Source: Myotis daubentonii (taxonomy: Eukaryota; Chordata; Mammalia; Chiroptera; Vespertilionidae). Taken from it: a stretch of DNA of 64,000 nt. The notes beneath the pieces are model-generated. The model was not told where the DNA came from and did no database searches. It saw nothing but the letters and a program-made list of their open reading frames with translations. Position numbers and translations under genes: made by a program. This document shows, one piece after another, positions 13,291 through 24,520 of this stretch; position 1 is the stretch's first letter; each line of letters opens with the position of its first letter. The DNA lies in contig NC_081844.1 in assembly GCF_963259705.1 (NCBI RefSeq), forward strand, positions 105,426,671 through 105,490,670. Reading direction: 5' to 3'.

Positions 13291-14269
13291 TCTCAGTCTT
13301 GCTCCTTAAGTGTTTTTTGCTCTGTTCTTTTTTTTTTTAAGTTGGAGAATTTTGAGGACAGAGGCAATGTCTTCAAAATTTGGGGGACAAATATGTATCT
13401 TATATCTGTCATACAACTAGGGCAGTCCTAGATCATCAACTGTTTCCTTACTGATGGACTGAATATGCATTAGGTAGGGTAAGGTGGTCAGAATTCATGG
13501 TAACAGAAGCAGAGAAATGGTATTCTCATCCTAGTCATTTTTCTGCAGTATATGTTGTTAATTAGAGCAGTGATTTATTGAGAAACAGTGGTTTGGAACC
13601 AGCAGTGTTCACTTTTTCAGAATGGTAAATTAGAAAAGGATCGCTATAGTAACTGTAACAATGTTATGTGGGGTAGATCAGGGCCACATTTTTATTCTTT
13701 AATTATTCAAGCACTTGTAAATACTATGACATTGCAATTTATAATAAGAAATATTATGTTTGATCTTCACTCTCCTTTCTATCATAGAGCTCCTAAAACC
13801 CTTAGAATTTCCTAAGTGATTAGCCACCAATAAAGGTGTCTTCATAGTCTTAACAAACCCCTTTCAATTGCACCTGAGTTTTTGTTAATGAGGTGACTTT
13901 TGGAAGCACCTAAGGATGGGAGCTGGTTGCCAGAGGAACCAACCATTTGGTTAGAGCAGTGGTTCTCAACCTTCCTAATGCTGCGACCCTTTAATACAGT
14001 TCCTCATGTTATGGTGACCCCCAACCATAAAATTATTTTCATTGCTACTTCATAATTGTAATGTTGCTACTGTTATGAATCGTAATGTAAATATCTGCTA
14101 TGCAGGATGTATTTTCATTGTTACAAATTGAACATCATTAAAGCATAGTGATTAATCACAAAAACAATATGTAATTATACTAGGGGCCCGGTGCACGAAA
14201 TTCGTGCACTGGGTGTGTGGGGGGGGGAGGGGGGTGTCCCTCAGCCCAGCCTGCCCCCTCTTACATACT

Positions 14270-15010
14270 GGGAGCCCTCAGGCGTTGACCCCCATCACCC
14301 TCCAATCACAGGATCGGCCCCTTGCCCAGGCCTGACGCCTCTGGCCCAGGCATCAGGCCTGGGCAGGGGACCCCCAGACCCCTCCGATTGCTGGCTCTGC
14401 CCCTTAGCCAGGCCTGATGCCTCAGCCAGAGGCATAGACCCCCATCACCCTCTGATCACCTGATCGGCCCCTTGCCCAGGCCTGACGCCTCCGCCAGAGG
14501 TGTCAGGCTTGGACAGGGGACCCCCATCTCCCCCCGATCACTGGCTCTGGCCCCCGCCCAGGCCTGAGGCCTCTGGCCCAGGAATCATGCCTGGGCAGGG
14601 GACCCCCATCTCCCTCTGATCGCTTGCTCCACCCCCCACCCAAGCCTGACACCTCTGACCCAGGCTTCAGGCCTGGGCAAGGGGACCATCATATCCCCCC
14701 AATCCCCGGCTCAGCCCCCGGCCCAGGCCTGATGCCCCCGGCCCAGGCCAGAGGAGTTGACCCTCATCACCCTCCGATCACCAATCACCGGATCGGCCCC
14801 TTGACCAGGCCTGAGGCCTCCAGCAGAGGTGTCAGGCCTGGGCAGGGGACCCCCAGCTCCCCGCGGTTGCAGGCTCTGCCCCTGCAGGATGCCTCTGGCT
14901 GAGGTGTCCGGCTCAGGCAGCGGGGACCCGCAGCTGCAGCGGCCCCGTGATCGTGGGCTCCGCTTTAGGCCCAGGCAAGGGACCCCTAGCTCCCGGGACT
15001 GCCAGCTTCG
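14270..15010 (+). repeat. GC-rich tandem repeat inside the HeliBat
   Basis: Repeated units of roughly 120-170 bp sharing GCCCAGGCCTGA, CAGGCCTGGGCAGGGGACCC and CTCCGATC/GGCTCTGCCCC. At least five diverged units can be read. Confidence 0.8.
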
Positions 15011-15243
15011 ACCATGTCCAGCTCCGATCGCTGGCTCCACCCCTACTTCCTGCTATCACTGGCCAGGGCGGCAAAGGTGCCTGATTCTCCAATCATGGCT
15101 GGGGGCCAGGGCAAAGGCGGCCCCAGGGCCGCCTTTGCCCTGCCCCCCAGCTCTTAGCTCCCCCCTGGGTTTCCGATCACTGTCCTGCTTTCCCTTTCGC
15201 CTCCCTGCATTGTGCCTACATATGCAAATTAACCGCCATCTTG

Positions 15244-15302
15244 TTGGCAGTTAACTGTCAATCTTAGTTGGCAGTTAACTGCCAATCATAGTTGGCAGTT
15301 AA
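15244..15302 (+). repeat. 24-bp tandem repeat with an 18-bp palindrome
   Basis: TTGGCAGTTAACTGCCAA at 15268-15285 is a perfect palindrome. A one-mismatch copy lies at 15244-15261 and a partial copy begins at 15292, so the period is 24 bp. It lies near the 5' end of the HeliBat. Confidence 0.9.
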
Positions 15303-15479
15303 TTTGCATATAGCCCTGATTAGCCAATGAAAAGGGTATCGTCGTATGCCAATTACCATTTTTCTCTTTTATTAGTGTAGATATGTGTTTTCCAATGGTC
15401 TTAGGCGACCCCTGTGAAAGGGTCGTTCGACCCCCAAAGGGGTCGCGACCCACAGGTTGAGAACCTCTGGGTTAGAGGG

Positions 15480-16080
15480 TTGGAACCTTCAGTTCCACCC
15501 TCTGAGCTCTGGGGAGGGCAGAGGGGCTGGAGATTGAGTTCAGTCACTACCATGGCCAGTGAGTTAATCAGTTGTGCCTATATCATGTAGGGTCCATAAA
15601 AAGATAAAAGGACAAGGTTTTGACAGCTTCTTGGTTGGTAAACATGTGGAGATTTGGGGAGAGTGGCTCACTCAGAGGGCGTGAAAACTGCACCCGTTCC
15701 CACAAACCTTGCCCTAAGCATCTGTCTATCTGGCTGTTCCTGCGTTACATCTTTTCATAATAGACCAGTAATCTAATAAGAACAGTGTTTCTCTGAGTTC
15801 TGTGAGCCACCCTAGCAAATTAAACCCAAGGAGGAAGTCATTGGAACCTTTGATCTATAGGTGATAACCTGGACTCTCAGTTAGGTCTTAATTAGGAACA
15901 GTTTTGTAGGACTGAGCCCTTTACCTATGGAATCTGACACTATCTCTACATAGATAATGTCCGAATCTAGTTAAATTTGTGGAACACCTGATCATTGTCC
16001 ACTGAGAATTGGAGAATTACTGATGGTTTGGGGGAAGAAACACACATTTGAATTACAAAGACGTGTAATTGCCTATGTTC
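15480..16080 (+). repeat. Probable ancient LTR-like repeat (family not assigned)
   Basis: Text such as GTTCTGTGAGCCACCCTAGCAAATTAAACC, 'TGATAACCTGGACT' and 'GACTGAGCCCTTTACC' recurs in many mammalian genomes as I remember. I cannot name the family. Ends are approximate. The open frame on the other strand (15967-16284) is not supported as a gene. Confidence 0.4.
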
Positions 16081-17597
16081 TGAACAATGGGACACACAAT
16101 ATTGACTAGAGAGAGTCTTGCCATCACAGACTGGGGCAGAACACAGACAGCTGACAGGTAATCTTTGTTCAATATGCTGAGGCCATGATGGACATGCAGA
16201 AGAACAGTGGGAATGTCTAAGAAGATAGCTGCTGTAATCTTGGGAAGGAGTCCCAGGGGATGCTGGGGTTTCTTCTAGTGTCATTCAGTTCTGCGCAGCA
16301 CATAAACGGGAATAAAATAAACCTAAGGGTTCGTTGCAGGTTGGTGCCAACAGAGGCCAGGAGAGTCCAGCTGCATATTTTCCACTTTCCCATCAAGATT
16401 GCAAAACAAGACCAAGAAAACTAAATATCAGTGCACTTTAGATGTTTACCAAGTTAAGGAGGTTGATAATAAAATGAACGCTCCATTGCGTCTAAGAAGG
16501 TAATTAGTAAAACAAATGAATTCCTTGCCCCTCTCAATTAGCACCAAGATCTGTCTACCCATTACTTCCACTGTCAGAAAGGTGCCAGGTAAAAGTCAAG
16601 ATTATTTTCCATGCATTGAATAAAATAGCACCCAATAAAAAGTTCAATTTGGATTTAGTAGAACAAATGTCTAAATACATATTTTTTTCCTAGTAGCTGG
16701 GAAGCAATGTTGTCATATAGTGAGAACTTTGAATAGGAAGTTGGAGAAGAAGCCATTTTACTGTGTATTCTTGAGCAGTCTCCTAACCATTTTCTTATTT
16801 TCCTCATCTAAAGAAAATGAGGTTAATGTCTATCCAGCCCTGCTTGCTTTGATGCACATTTTTAGTAATCCAAGAGAGACTAGGCAATGATTGTGAGCCT
16901 TCTCCCAGCCAGAGGGAAGATACTCTAAGTAATTAAAGATTTAAAGTAAAATTTTATCTATGAGATATAGGAGGGAGAGCAGGGGGCCATAGAGGAAGTA
17001 GATATTTGGTCAGCTCTTTTTCTTGATTGCTAACTAAGACTTTTATCATTTCAGATCAGCTGCAGTATGGGGAAAGGTCATGATTTCAAAAGGATTTACT
17101 ATTTAAAAGAAGCAAAAGATAAATTGTGATATATACTGGGGTTCTCTACATATACAGAAATATAGTTTACAGAACATGATTATGATGGTAATGATTCTCC
17201 TCTAAAAAAATCTGTGAAGATGAAATAAAATTATTTCATTGAACTCTTCAAAAAAGATACCTCCCACAAATTCCTAATTGTGAATCCTCATAACCAAGCT
17301 GATACCAACAGAAAGCAAGGAAAAGTAGGTCTGATTAGAGAAATGGAGTGTTATAGAATGTAGCATTTGTATGCATCGCTATAGTGGGTTGTCATCTGAA
17401 AGTAAAGATGAAATGGAACAAAGTTGTGCTTTGAAAATTGAATTATTGCTCATCATGCATAATTGAACAAAGTTGAAATTTTGTAGGTATGAAACAAAAA
17501 AAGCCACAGCTATGATAGCTGTTACAGGAAATGGAGGAAATTAATAATAAAAGACAATACACTACCTCATAACTACATGCTCATCATGAGATTAGAG

Positions 17598-17856
17598 TAG
17601 CAATTTTCAACCTTTTTCATCTCATGGCACACAAACTAAGTACTAAAATTCTGCAGCACACAAAAAATTCATTTTTTGCTGATCTGAAAAAAAAAAAGGG
17701 TGTAATTTTGATTCACACTGGAAAGCTATTGTTGCGTTGGCTATTGTTATTTTTTTTATTGAACAATCTAAGGGAAAAGAGGTCAGTGCCCCTGACTAAA
17801 TAGTCAGATATTGCATGTTTTAAAAATTCTTGTGGCACAGCGATGCAAAGTCACTG
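17598..17856 (+). mobile_element. Non-autonomous hAT element (nhAT)
   Basis: Starts TAGCAATTTTCAACCTTTTT (from CAG...) with CTCATGGCACACA, and ends CTTGTGGCACAGC...GTCACTG. A perfect 8-bp duplication GATTAGAG flanks it (17590-17597 and 17857-17864). 259 bp, internal A-run, no coding capacity. Confidence 0.9.
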
Positions 17857-18599
17857 GATTAGAGGATGAGAGCATTAAGAAAATACCCTGAATAATTTAA
17901 TGATTTAATTCTGGAATTGAAGTACAGATATTTCAAACTTCATTTGTACATAGATAAACCAGAAAGACAAAATAAACAGCTTACTTTCAAACAGTAGGGT
18001 TTTTAGGCAGTTCTTGAGGATATGTGAAAATATTATAAGAAAAAGAATTTTAAAAGAAAAATTATAACTAAGCAAGACATGTTTGATATGAATATTTTAA
18101 AATAAGCAAGTTTCTGTATCTTTTTAAAATACAAAATATATTAAGGAACAAATTTGGGCTACTTTTGCCTTATATCCGGTGATCTTGCTTTTATAATCTG
18201 TTCTAAGTAATTGCTAGGAACTGTGATTTTTAAAAGATTGCATAATACTAGCATCATAAATTTAGGGGGGAAAAGTACTTTCTTAGGTCTTAGTGTTCAC
18301 TGAGTAAAGTTTAAATTAACCTTAACTAGAATATCTTTTAATACCTTTTTGATGCATAAAATAATTCATCAAACCATGTTTTAAAATAAATTTTGGAGGA
18401 TTATTAGAAAGTATAAACAGCTTAAGAGTTTATTGGAATGGGTTTTATTTTATATCACATTGTCATTTATAATTTTTTTTTTTCTATCAGCTATTTGGTA
18501 AAAGTCCACAATTTACCAAAATGGTTAATAGGACACAAATATAGACATTTCATGTGATGTACCATGTAAATGTAAACCTTTGTAGTTACATGTTTTTGT

Positions 18600-20340
18600 A
18601 GCAAGAGAATTGTTTTAAAAGGCATGTAATTTATTAGGTATCGGTAGCTTCTTTATTGCCTTGCCGCGCTGCAGTAATAAATAAAAGAAAGTGAACTGAT
18701 TTTACAAATGGCACACAAGGTGCACATTTTGTGGGGAAAAAGTCTTTTTTTAAAGAATTGGCATTAAATCCTTTTTTTGTGATGACAAAGAGGCTAAGAG
18801 TGCAAACTGTATTTTCTGTTTATCGAAAACAGTCTTTTTTTCTCGGGGGCATTTTTTCCTATGATCATCAAGGGATTTCAAAAGCAATAAAGTGTGGAAT
18901 CATTGTTCGACTTGAACAGTATTAAAACTTAGGTTTTAATTTCAGGGAAGTAATAAGATTTGAACCTGTCTCACATTACAGCACTGTAAGGCATTTAGCA
19001 ATTGTATTTTAAAAGAGGTTTTTAAGATGCAGCTCACTTGTAAGCTAACTGTCTGTCAGTAATTAATAGTTTTTCTTCAGCATAGGCTGTTGTGATCAGA
19101 CCAAGAAATATCTGGGTTTTTAGTAACACATTATGATAATTGTGTTTATTCCTAATTAGTCTAAATGTCTAATAATTTTCTGCTTCTCTGCCTGCTTCAA
19201 AGAAATAAAAAGAGTGATGTTTAAAGCTACAGTGTATCTTCGAGCTTTTCAAATTCAGAATGTACATGCACATAATTCAGTAAGCTTTACACCCAGCAAC
19301 ATGATGTCAATTGACTCATTCATTAACCAAGTATTTTAAGCTTTAATATTATTCCCTAGTTTTTAGACATCACATCGTCTGTATATGTAAAAAAGGTTGC
19401 CAGATACGTTACTATATGTACAGCTAAACTCAAACTGACAATCTGGGGTCTTCAGTACTCAACATTGAAACTTATCTTTACTTTCCAAAAAAGGCTTTAA
19501 AATATGAGCATTTCTATTAGATCAATGTGGCAACATACTTGCTGATGAAAGATTGTATTTACCATTTTGAATTGCTATTGAAAATAATTGCCTCTACAAA
19601 AGGAAACATCTGTACGATAGTGCATGGTTAAAGCTGCCATCAATTTTTAACATTTGAGGGTTGAGCTATGACCTTTTATGATGACTGTGAACAGTAACTG
19701 CCTCCATTAGCCATAAGTTTTGTTTCTTTATTTTAGTAGATGGCCTAGACTGTAAATATTAGAGAATCTAAAATAAATCAACATATTATCCTAAGGATAC
19801 AAAATGTAAGAGCTATTTGTGGTTGGGAACCTTTGACAGATAGTTCGGATGAAGCAGATGATTGCCTGCCTAGCGTATCTGGTCTCCATTGCTGTGCCTG
19901 CAGGCAGTTTAGTGCTATGGTTGTATATATTGATGTCAGGGTTAGTACTGAGTGGCTAGCAGTGACAGATGTCTATAATTACAGGCAATGCTTCCAGTAT
20001 TTCTGAAAAGCCAGCCTATGTTGAACAATTATCTTATTTCTGCCTTGCCAAAGAGCATGTTCCAATTGCTGGTATTAGCATTGGTGAATCTAACGCTTCA
20101 GCGGCTGCCTTGGGACAAATGTGGGAAAAGCACTTGGTTATAAAACACAAATGCAAAATATTTTTCAACATTTTGAATTAGTTAAGTTCAGTGTTTTTCT
20201 AATTTTTATCTCCCAGAGTGTTTCTGTTGAAGGAATCTTGAAATATAAAAGCACATTTGGCAAAGTTACTGGGATTTTTTTTCCCCGAGGCCTGCGTGGC
20301 TCCCCAGTGCCAGTATCCTTGATTTACTGAATAGATATGT
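18600..20340 (+). other. Repeat-poor intronic block, possible regulatory cluster
   Basis: About 1.7 kb without any recognisable transposon, rich in homeodomain-like cores (TAATTAATAG, CTAATTAGTC, TCAATTGA) and without extended open frames of known family. Conservation cannot be measured here, so function is inference only. Confidence 0.35.
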
Positions 20341-20589
20341 TTAAGCGAAGTTGGCTTTGAAGCAACTTTCTCCAATGTGAATTACATTTTCTGATTATTC
20401 CCACTCCAAAATTGGAAATGCGTTTCCGTGGACAGTCTCTCACACCTTTTGATGAAGAAAACTGTAAAATGCCAGACAGTCCTGAAGAGGGCAAAGCACC
20501 TTAGGACACGGATGGCCTCGCATTTGCTTAGAATTGCAATCCTCAGCTTTTGTCTCAACCCTTTCTTCTTAGCCTTTGATCACTTATTT

Positions 20590-20690
20590 CTTTTCTTCTT
20601 TTTTTGACTTAAAAAAGTTTTTTTAAATTTTTCAGTTCCAGTTGGCATTCGATATCATATTCGTTTCAGGTGGGCCTTTGATCGCTTATG
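20590..20690 (-). repeat. L1M 3'-end remnant
   Basis: TTTTTCAGTTCCAGTTGGCATTC... and GTTTCAGGTGGGCC resemble the reverse complement of the tail of old L1M elements. Short and diverged. Confidence 0.5.
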
Positions 20691-21059
20691 GTGCCTTCTT
20701 GGCTGCGTGACCACTTTCTTCCATGCTTCCTCTCATCCACTCTCCTCACTCGTTAGAAATGTTCATGCTTGATGGTCCCAGTTCTTCTGTCCTTTTTTTC
20801 CTGGTCCTTTGCACATAGATGGCAAGGGCTGTCATAGCGCACTCCCAGCAGGTGCCGAAGCCTTACCCAGTGCTCTGGGACCTGAACGTTCCCGAAGTTC
20901 CTCAAGTTCAAGGCACTGGGTAGGAAAACATTGTCCCTGCTGTAACTTACGAAGTCTCTATGTTCAGGTAATGTAGGATGAGAAATGCCCAGGAAATATC
21001 ATTTGAGAATGTTGTGTCCTCAACCTTAATTTAATCTGTATTGTGTTTCACCATTTTGT

Positions 21060-21200
21060 GAAGTTATTCATTACATTTCTCATTTGGTCCTCTCAGCATT
21101 ATTCTATTTAGTAGGTATGCTTATCTTCATTTTACACAATATGAAAAAGATTTCAGGAAGGTTATAAACTTGTTCAGAGACAGACCCTGGGTTTTGACCA
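21060..21200 (+). repeat. MIR remnant
   Basis: 'TGGTCCTCTCAGCATTATTC', 'TCTTCATTTTACACAATATG' and the following purine-rich part follow the MIR core order. Diverged; ends approximate. Confidence 0.5.
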
Positions 21201-21564
21201 ATCATCTTACTCTAAACCTGAGTTTGCTTTCTACTGTATCCCATTGCCTATGTACGTATTGAGGCATGAGTCCAGGTATGATCAGTTTTACCAGTAAGTG
21301 TAATGATTAATACGGCCAGCATCTCAAGCTTCATCCCAGGATTTGCTGTTTTACTGCCCAAGGAAAAAACTTTCCTCTGCAACCGGAGATTGGGCCTCTA
21401 GTCCTGGCTAGCCATCAGTCACCAGAGAGCTGAGCTAGACCCTAGGTATTCGGTGTAATCCATCTGCTACAGAAGAAGCAACTCAGCGCCTAGTCTGGTG
21501 TCAAAGATCAGTCAGTAATATATTTACATCTAAAAGACATTCCATCTCTGTCCTTTCTAAGCCT

Positions 21565-21715
21565 ATCACACAAAAACTTTTTTAATTGAAGTAACATTGG
21601 TTAATAACATGTTTCAGGTGTACAACATAATTCCGTATCTGCGTAACCTATAGCTTGCTTATCACCAAAAGTCTAGTTTCCATCCAACACCATAGATTTG
21701 ACCCTTTACCAAAAA
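21565..21715 (-). repeat. L1M 3'-end remnant
   Basis: GTTTCAGGTGTACAACATAA, AAAAGTCTAGTTTCCATCCA and CACCATA are the reverse complement of the 3' region of old L1M subfamilies. Confidence 0.7.
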
Positions 21716-21745
21716 TTCTTGATAATTTAAAACTAATGATGGTAT

Positions 21746-23480
21746 AGAGGAAGACATAAACAGATGGAAGAACATACCGTGTTCATGGATTGGTAGAATC
21801 AACATCATTAAAATGTCCATACTACCCAAAGCAATCTATAAGTTCAACGCACTTCCCATTAAAATACCAACGGCATACTTCAGAGATCTAGAACGAACTC
21901 TCCAAAAATTCATCTGGAATAAAAAAAGACCCCGAATAGCTGCAGCAATCCTGAAAAAGAACAAAGTAGGTGGGATCTCAATACCAGATATCAAGATGTA
22001 TTACAAAGCCACTGTTCTCAAAACTGCCTGGTACTGGCACAAGAATAGGCATACAGATCAATGGAATAGAATAGAGAGCCCAGAAATCGGCCCAAACCAA
22101 TATGCTCAATTAATATTTGACAAAGGAGGCAAGAACATACAATGGAGCCAAGATAGTCTCTTCAATAAATGGTGTTGGGAAAATTGGACAGATATATGCA
22201 AGAAAATGAAACTAGGCCACCAACTTACACCATACACAAAAATAAACTCAAAATGGATAAAGGACTTAAATGTACGACAGGAAACCATAAAAATTCTAGA
22301 AGAATCCAAAGGCAACAAAATCTCAGACATATGCCGAAGCAATTTCTTCACTGATACAGCTCCTAGGGCACTTGAATCGAAAGAGAAAATGAACAAATGG
22401 GACTACATCAAAATAAAAAGCTTCTGCACAGCAAAAGAAACCATCAACAAAACAATGAGAAAACCTACTGTGTGGGAAAACATATTTGCCAATGACATAT
22501 CTGATAAGGGCCTAATCTCCAAAATTTATAGGGAACTCATACAACTTAACAAAAGGAAGATAAACAATCCAATCAAAAAATGGGCAAAGGACCTAAATAG
22601 ACACCTTTCAAACGAGGACATTCAGAAAGCCAAGAGACATATGAAAACATGCTCAAAGTCACTAATCATCCGAGAGATGCAAATCAAAACAGCAATGAGG
22701 TACCATCTCACACCTGTCAGACTGGCTATCATCAACAAATCAACAAACGACAAGTGCTGGAGAGGATGTGGAGAAAAAGGAACACTTGTGCACTGCTGGT
22801 GGGAATGCAGACTGGTGCAGCCACTATGGAAGACAGTATGGAGTTTCCTCAAAAAACTGAAAATGGAACTCCCATTTGACCCTGTGATCCCACTTCTAGG
22901 AATATATCCCAAGAAACCAGAAACACCAATCAGAAAGGATATATGCACCCCTGTGTTCATAGCAGCACAATTCACCATAGCTAAGATCTGGAAACAGCCT
23001 AAGTGCCCATCAGTAGATGAATGGATTAGAAAACTGTGGTACATCTACACGATGGAATACTATGCTGCTCTAAAAAGGAAGGAACTCTTACCATTTGCAA
23101 CGGCATGGATGGAACTGGAGAGCATTATGCTAAGTGAAATAAGCCAGTCAATAAAGGACAAATACCACATGATCTCACTCATTCATGGATAATAGAGACC
23201 ATTATAAACTTTTGAACAATAATAGATACAGAGGCAGAGCTGCCTCAAACAGATTGTCAAACTGCAGCGGGAAGTCCGGGGAGGGTGGAGGTGCAGGAGG
23301 TAGGGGGGTAAGAGATCAACCAAAGGACTTGTATGCATGCATATAAGCATAACCAATGGACATAAGACACCGGGGGATAGGGGAGGCTAGGGGACTGTCT
23401 AGGGCGGGGGGAAAAAATGGACACATATGTAATACCCTTTGTAATACTTTAAGCAATAAAAAAAAAAAATAAAAAAAAAA
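21746..23480 (+). mobile_element. 5'-truncated L1 (ORF2 tail, 3'UTR, poly-A)
   Basis: A 1,735-bp insertion flanked by a perfect 18-bp target duplication TAAAACTAATGATGGTAT (21728-21745 and 23481-23498). It has the C-terminal third of ORF2 without stops, a G-rich 3'UTR of about 290 bp, AATAAA and an A-rich tail. The same 3'UTR occurs in the minus-strand copy at 10117-10600. A clean, relatively young target-primed insertion. Confidence 0.96.
21747..23192 (+). pseudogene. L1 ORF2 C-terminal fragment (482 codons open)
   Basis: Partial LINE-1 ORF2, the endonuclease/reverse transcriptase protein. The frame is open from the first codon of the element (EEDINRWKN...), so the ATG at 21813 is internal, not a start. 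What remains is the region after the RT catalytic core ([19 protein letters not shown], then the thumb) and the C-terminal Cys-rich knuckle [18 protein letters not shown], ending MISLIHG. The endonuclease and RT active-site motifs are missing, so it cannot act alone. Confidence 0.95.
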
Positions 23481-24054
23481 TAAAACTAATGATGGTATTC
23501 TGAAACCCCTTGTCTGTATGCATTAATTTAGCAAAGAAAACTTGGAGTATTGGATGGACTCATTGATCTGAATTGGGAAGACTGATAATTTATTGGAAAC
23601 AGGGATATAAGTCACCTACTTACCCAATGAGCTGAGGACTTACCCTGGAGACAGGAAATAGGAATTTGTGGACTCCAAAAAGGAGGGTGAGAGCTTTAAA
23701 ATTGGGAACTTAGGTGATACAGATGAGCCCTAAAGATAAGAATCACCTGCTACCACAAGCATTCTGTTTTTCTCCTGCCTCCTTTCCATCACTTTTCTTG
23801 CTCCTCCTTCCATAAGATAGAAGTTATAGATAGAAAATGCAAGATTGGGAGTTAGGCTATCTTCCATAAGGGCTCTTTCCTTTCTAATCACTCTTCCTTA
23901 ACATTACTAAAACTACTCACATACCAACTTAGAACATATGTCTGTTTTCTAGCATCTTGTACAGATAAAATACAAAGAAAAGAGACTGTCATTTTGGGTG
24001 TGCCTCATAATCTTAATGTCAGACTAATGTTTGATTATATATTACTTAATAATA

Positions 24055-24520
24055 GCAGTCATTTACTGACCACCTATTATGATAGCTAATAGCTAATGTT
24101 ATTTGGTGCTTACTGTGTACTAAAAACTTTCCAAGTGTTTCTGACACTGTGCTGGCAGTGCTGTACATAATACAGCACATGATAACAATAATAATAATAG
24201 CTAACACTATGTGCCAGGCCTCTCCTAAGTGCTTTGCATAAATTAACCGCTTTAATCTTCTCAGAGATTCTGTAAAATAGGTCCTACTCTCATCTTTATT
24301 TTATACTAGAGGCCCAGTGCTCGAATTTGTGCAAGGGTGGTGTCCTGCTGGTCTGCCCCAAACGGGGCCAGCCAGCTGGGGGAGGGACTGCGGGAGGTTG
24401 GCTCTGAGAAGCTAATTAATTTTAACCAAGATCATAGTTAATTCATTAAATAAAATTCTTTATTCAGTGCCTGTTTAGCCAAGCATTGTGCTAGGCTAGC
24501 AAGTAGCAGAGTCTCACTCC
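24055..24520 (+). repeat. MIR copies, one split by a HeliBat fragment
   Basis: GCTTACTGTGTAC..., TATGTGCCAGGCCTCTCCTA and 'AAGTGCTTTGCATAAATTAA' are MIR core text, in two adjacent copies. The second is interrupted at 24306 by a Helitron remnant and seems to resume near 24400. Confidence 0.65.
24306..24400 (-). mobile_element. HeliBat 3'-end fragment
   Basis: CTAGAGGCCCAGTGCTCGAA followed by TTTGTGCA is the decayed terminal hairpin and CTAG end of a HeliBat on the minus strand. The 5' end is missing, so the right limit is approximate. Confidence 0.8.

Larger units (their letters stand above)
14180..15381 (-). mobile_element. HeliBat Helitron, complete, 1.2 kb
   Basis: On the minus strand it starts TCTACACTAATAAAAGAG (at 15381) and ends with the palindrome GTGCACGAATTTCGTGCAC, then CCC and CTAG (at 14180). 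It sits exactly between A and T of SPIN sequence (ATTATA^TATGTG), with no target duplication, as expected of rolling-circle Helitrons. Its interior is GC-rich and made of tandem units (14270-15010). The open frames of 90-141 codons there on both strands follow from the GC content and are not supported as genes. Confidence 0.93.
13957..15469 (-). mobile_element. SPIN hAT element, split by a HeliBat
   Basis: The left end CAGTGGTTCTCAACCTTCCT and the right end GGTTGAGAACCTCTG, with the GGGGTCGCGACCC and GGTGACCCCCAACCATAA blocks, match the SPIN (space invader) family as I know it. SPIN is a hAT transposon known for horizontal transfer among tetrapods, including bats. A perfect 8-bp duplication GGTTAGAG flanks it (13949-13956 and 15470-15477). 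Without the Helitron (14180-15381) the element is about 310 bp and non-autonomous. Confidence 0.92.

Noticed and set aside
14191..15254. Proline-rich open frames of 90-141 codons on both strands
   Set aside because: They lie in GC-rich tandem repeats of a HeliBat, where stop codons are rare. No family motif and frames on both strands.
21813..23192. 459-codon open frame as a host gene
   Set aside because: It is the L1 ORF2 C-terminus. The frame continues upstream to the truncation point and the block has an L1 3'UTR, poly-A and 18-bp target duplication.
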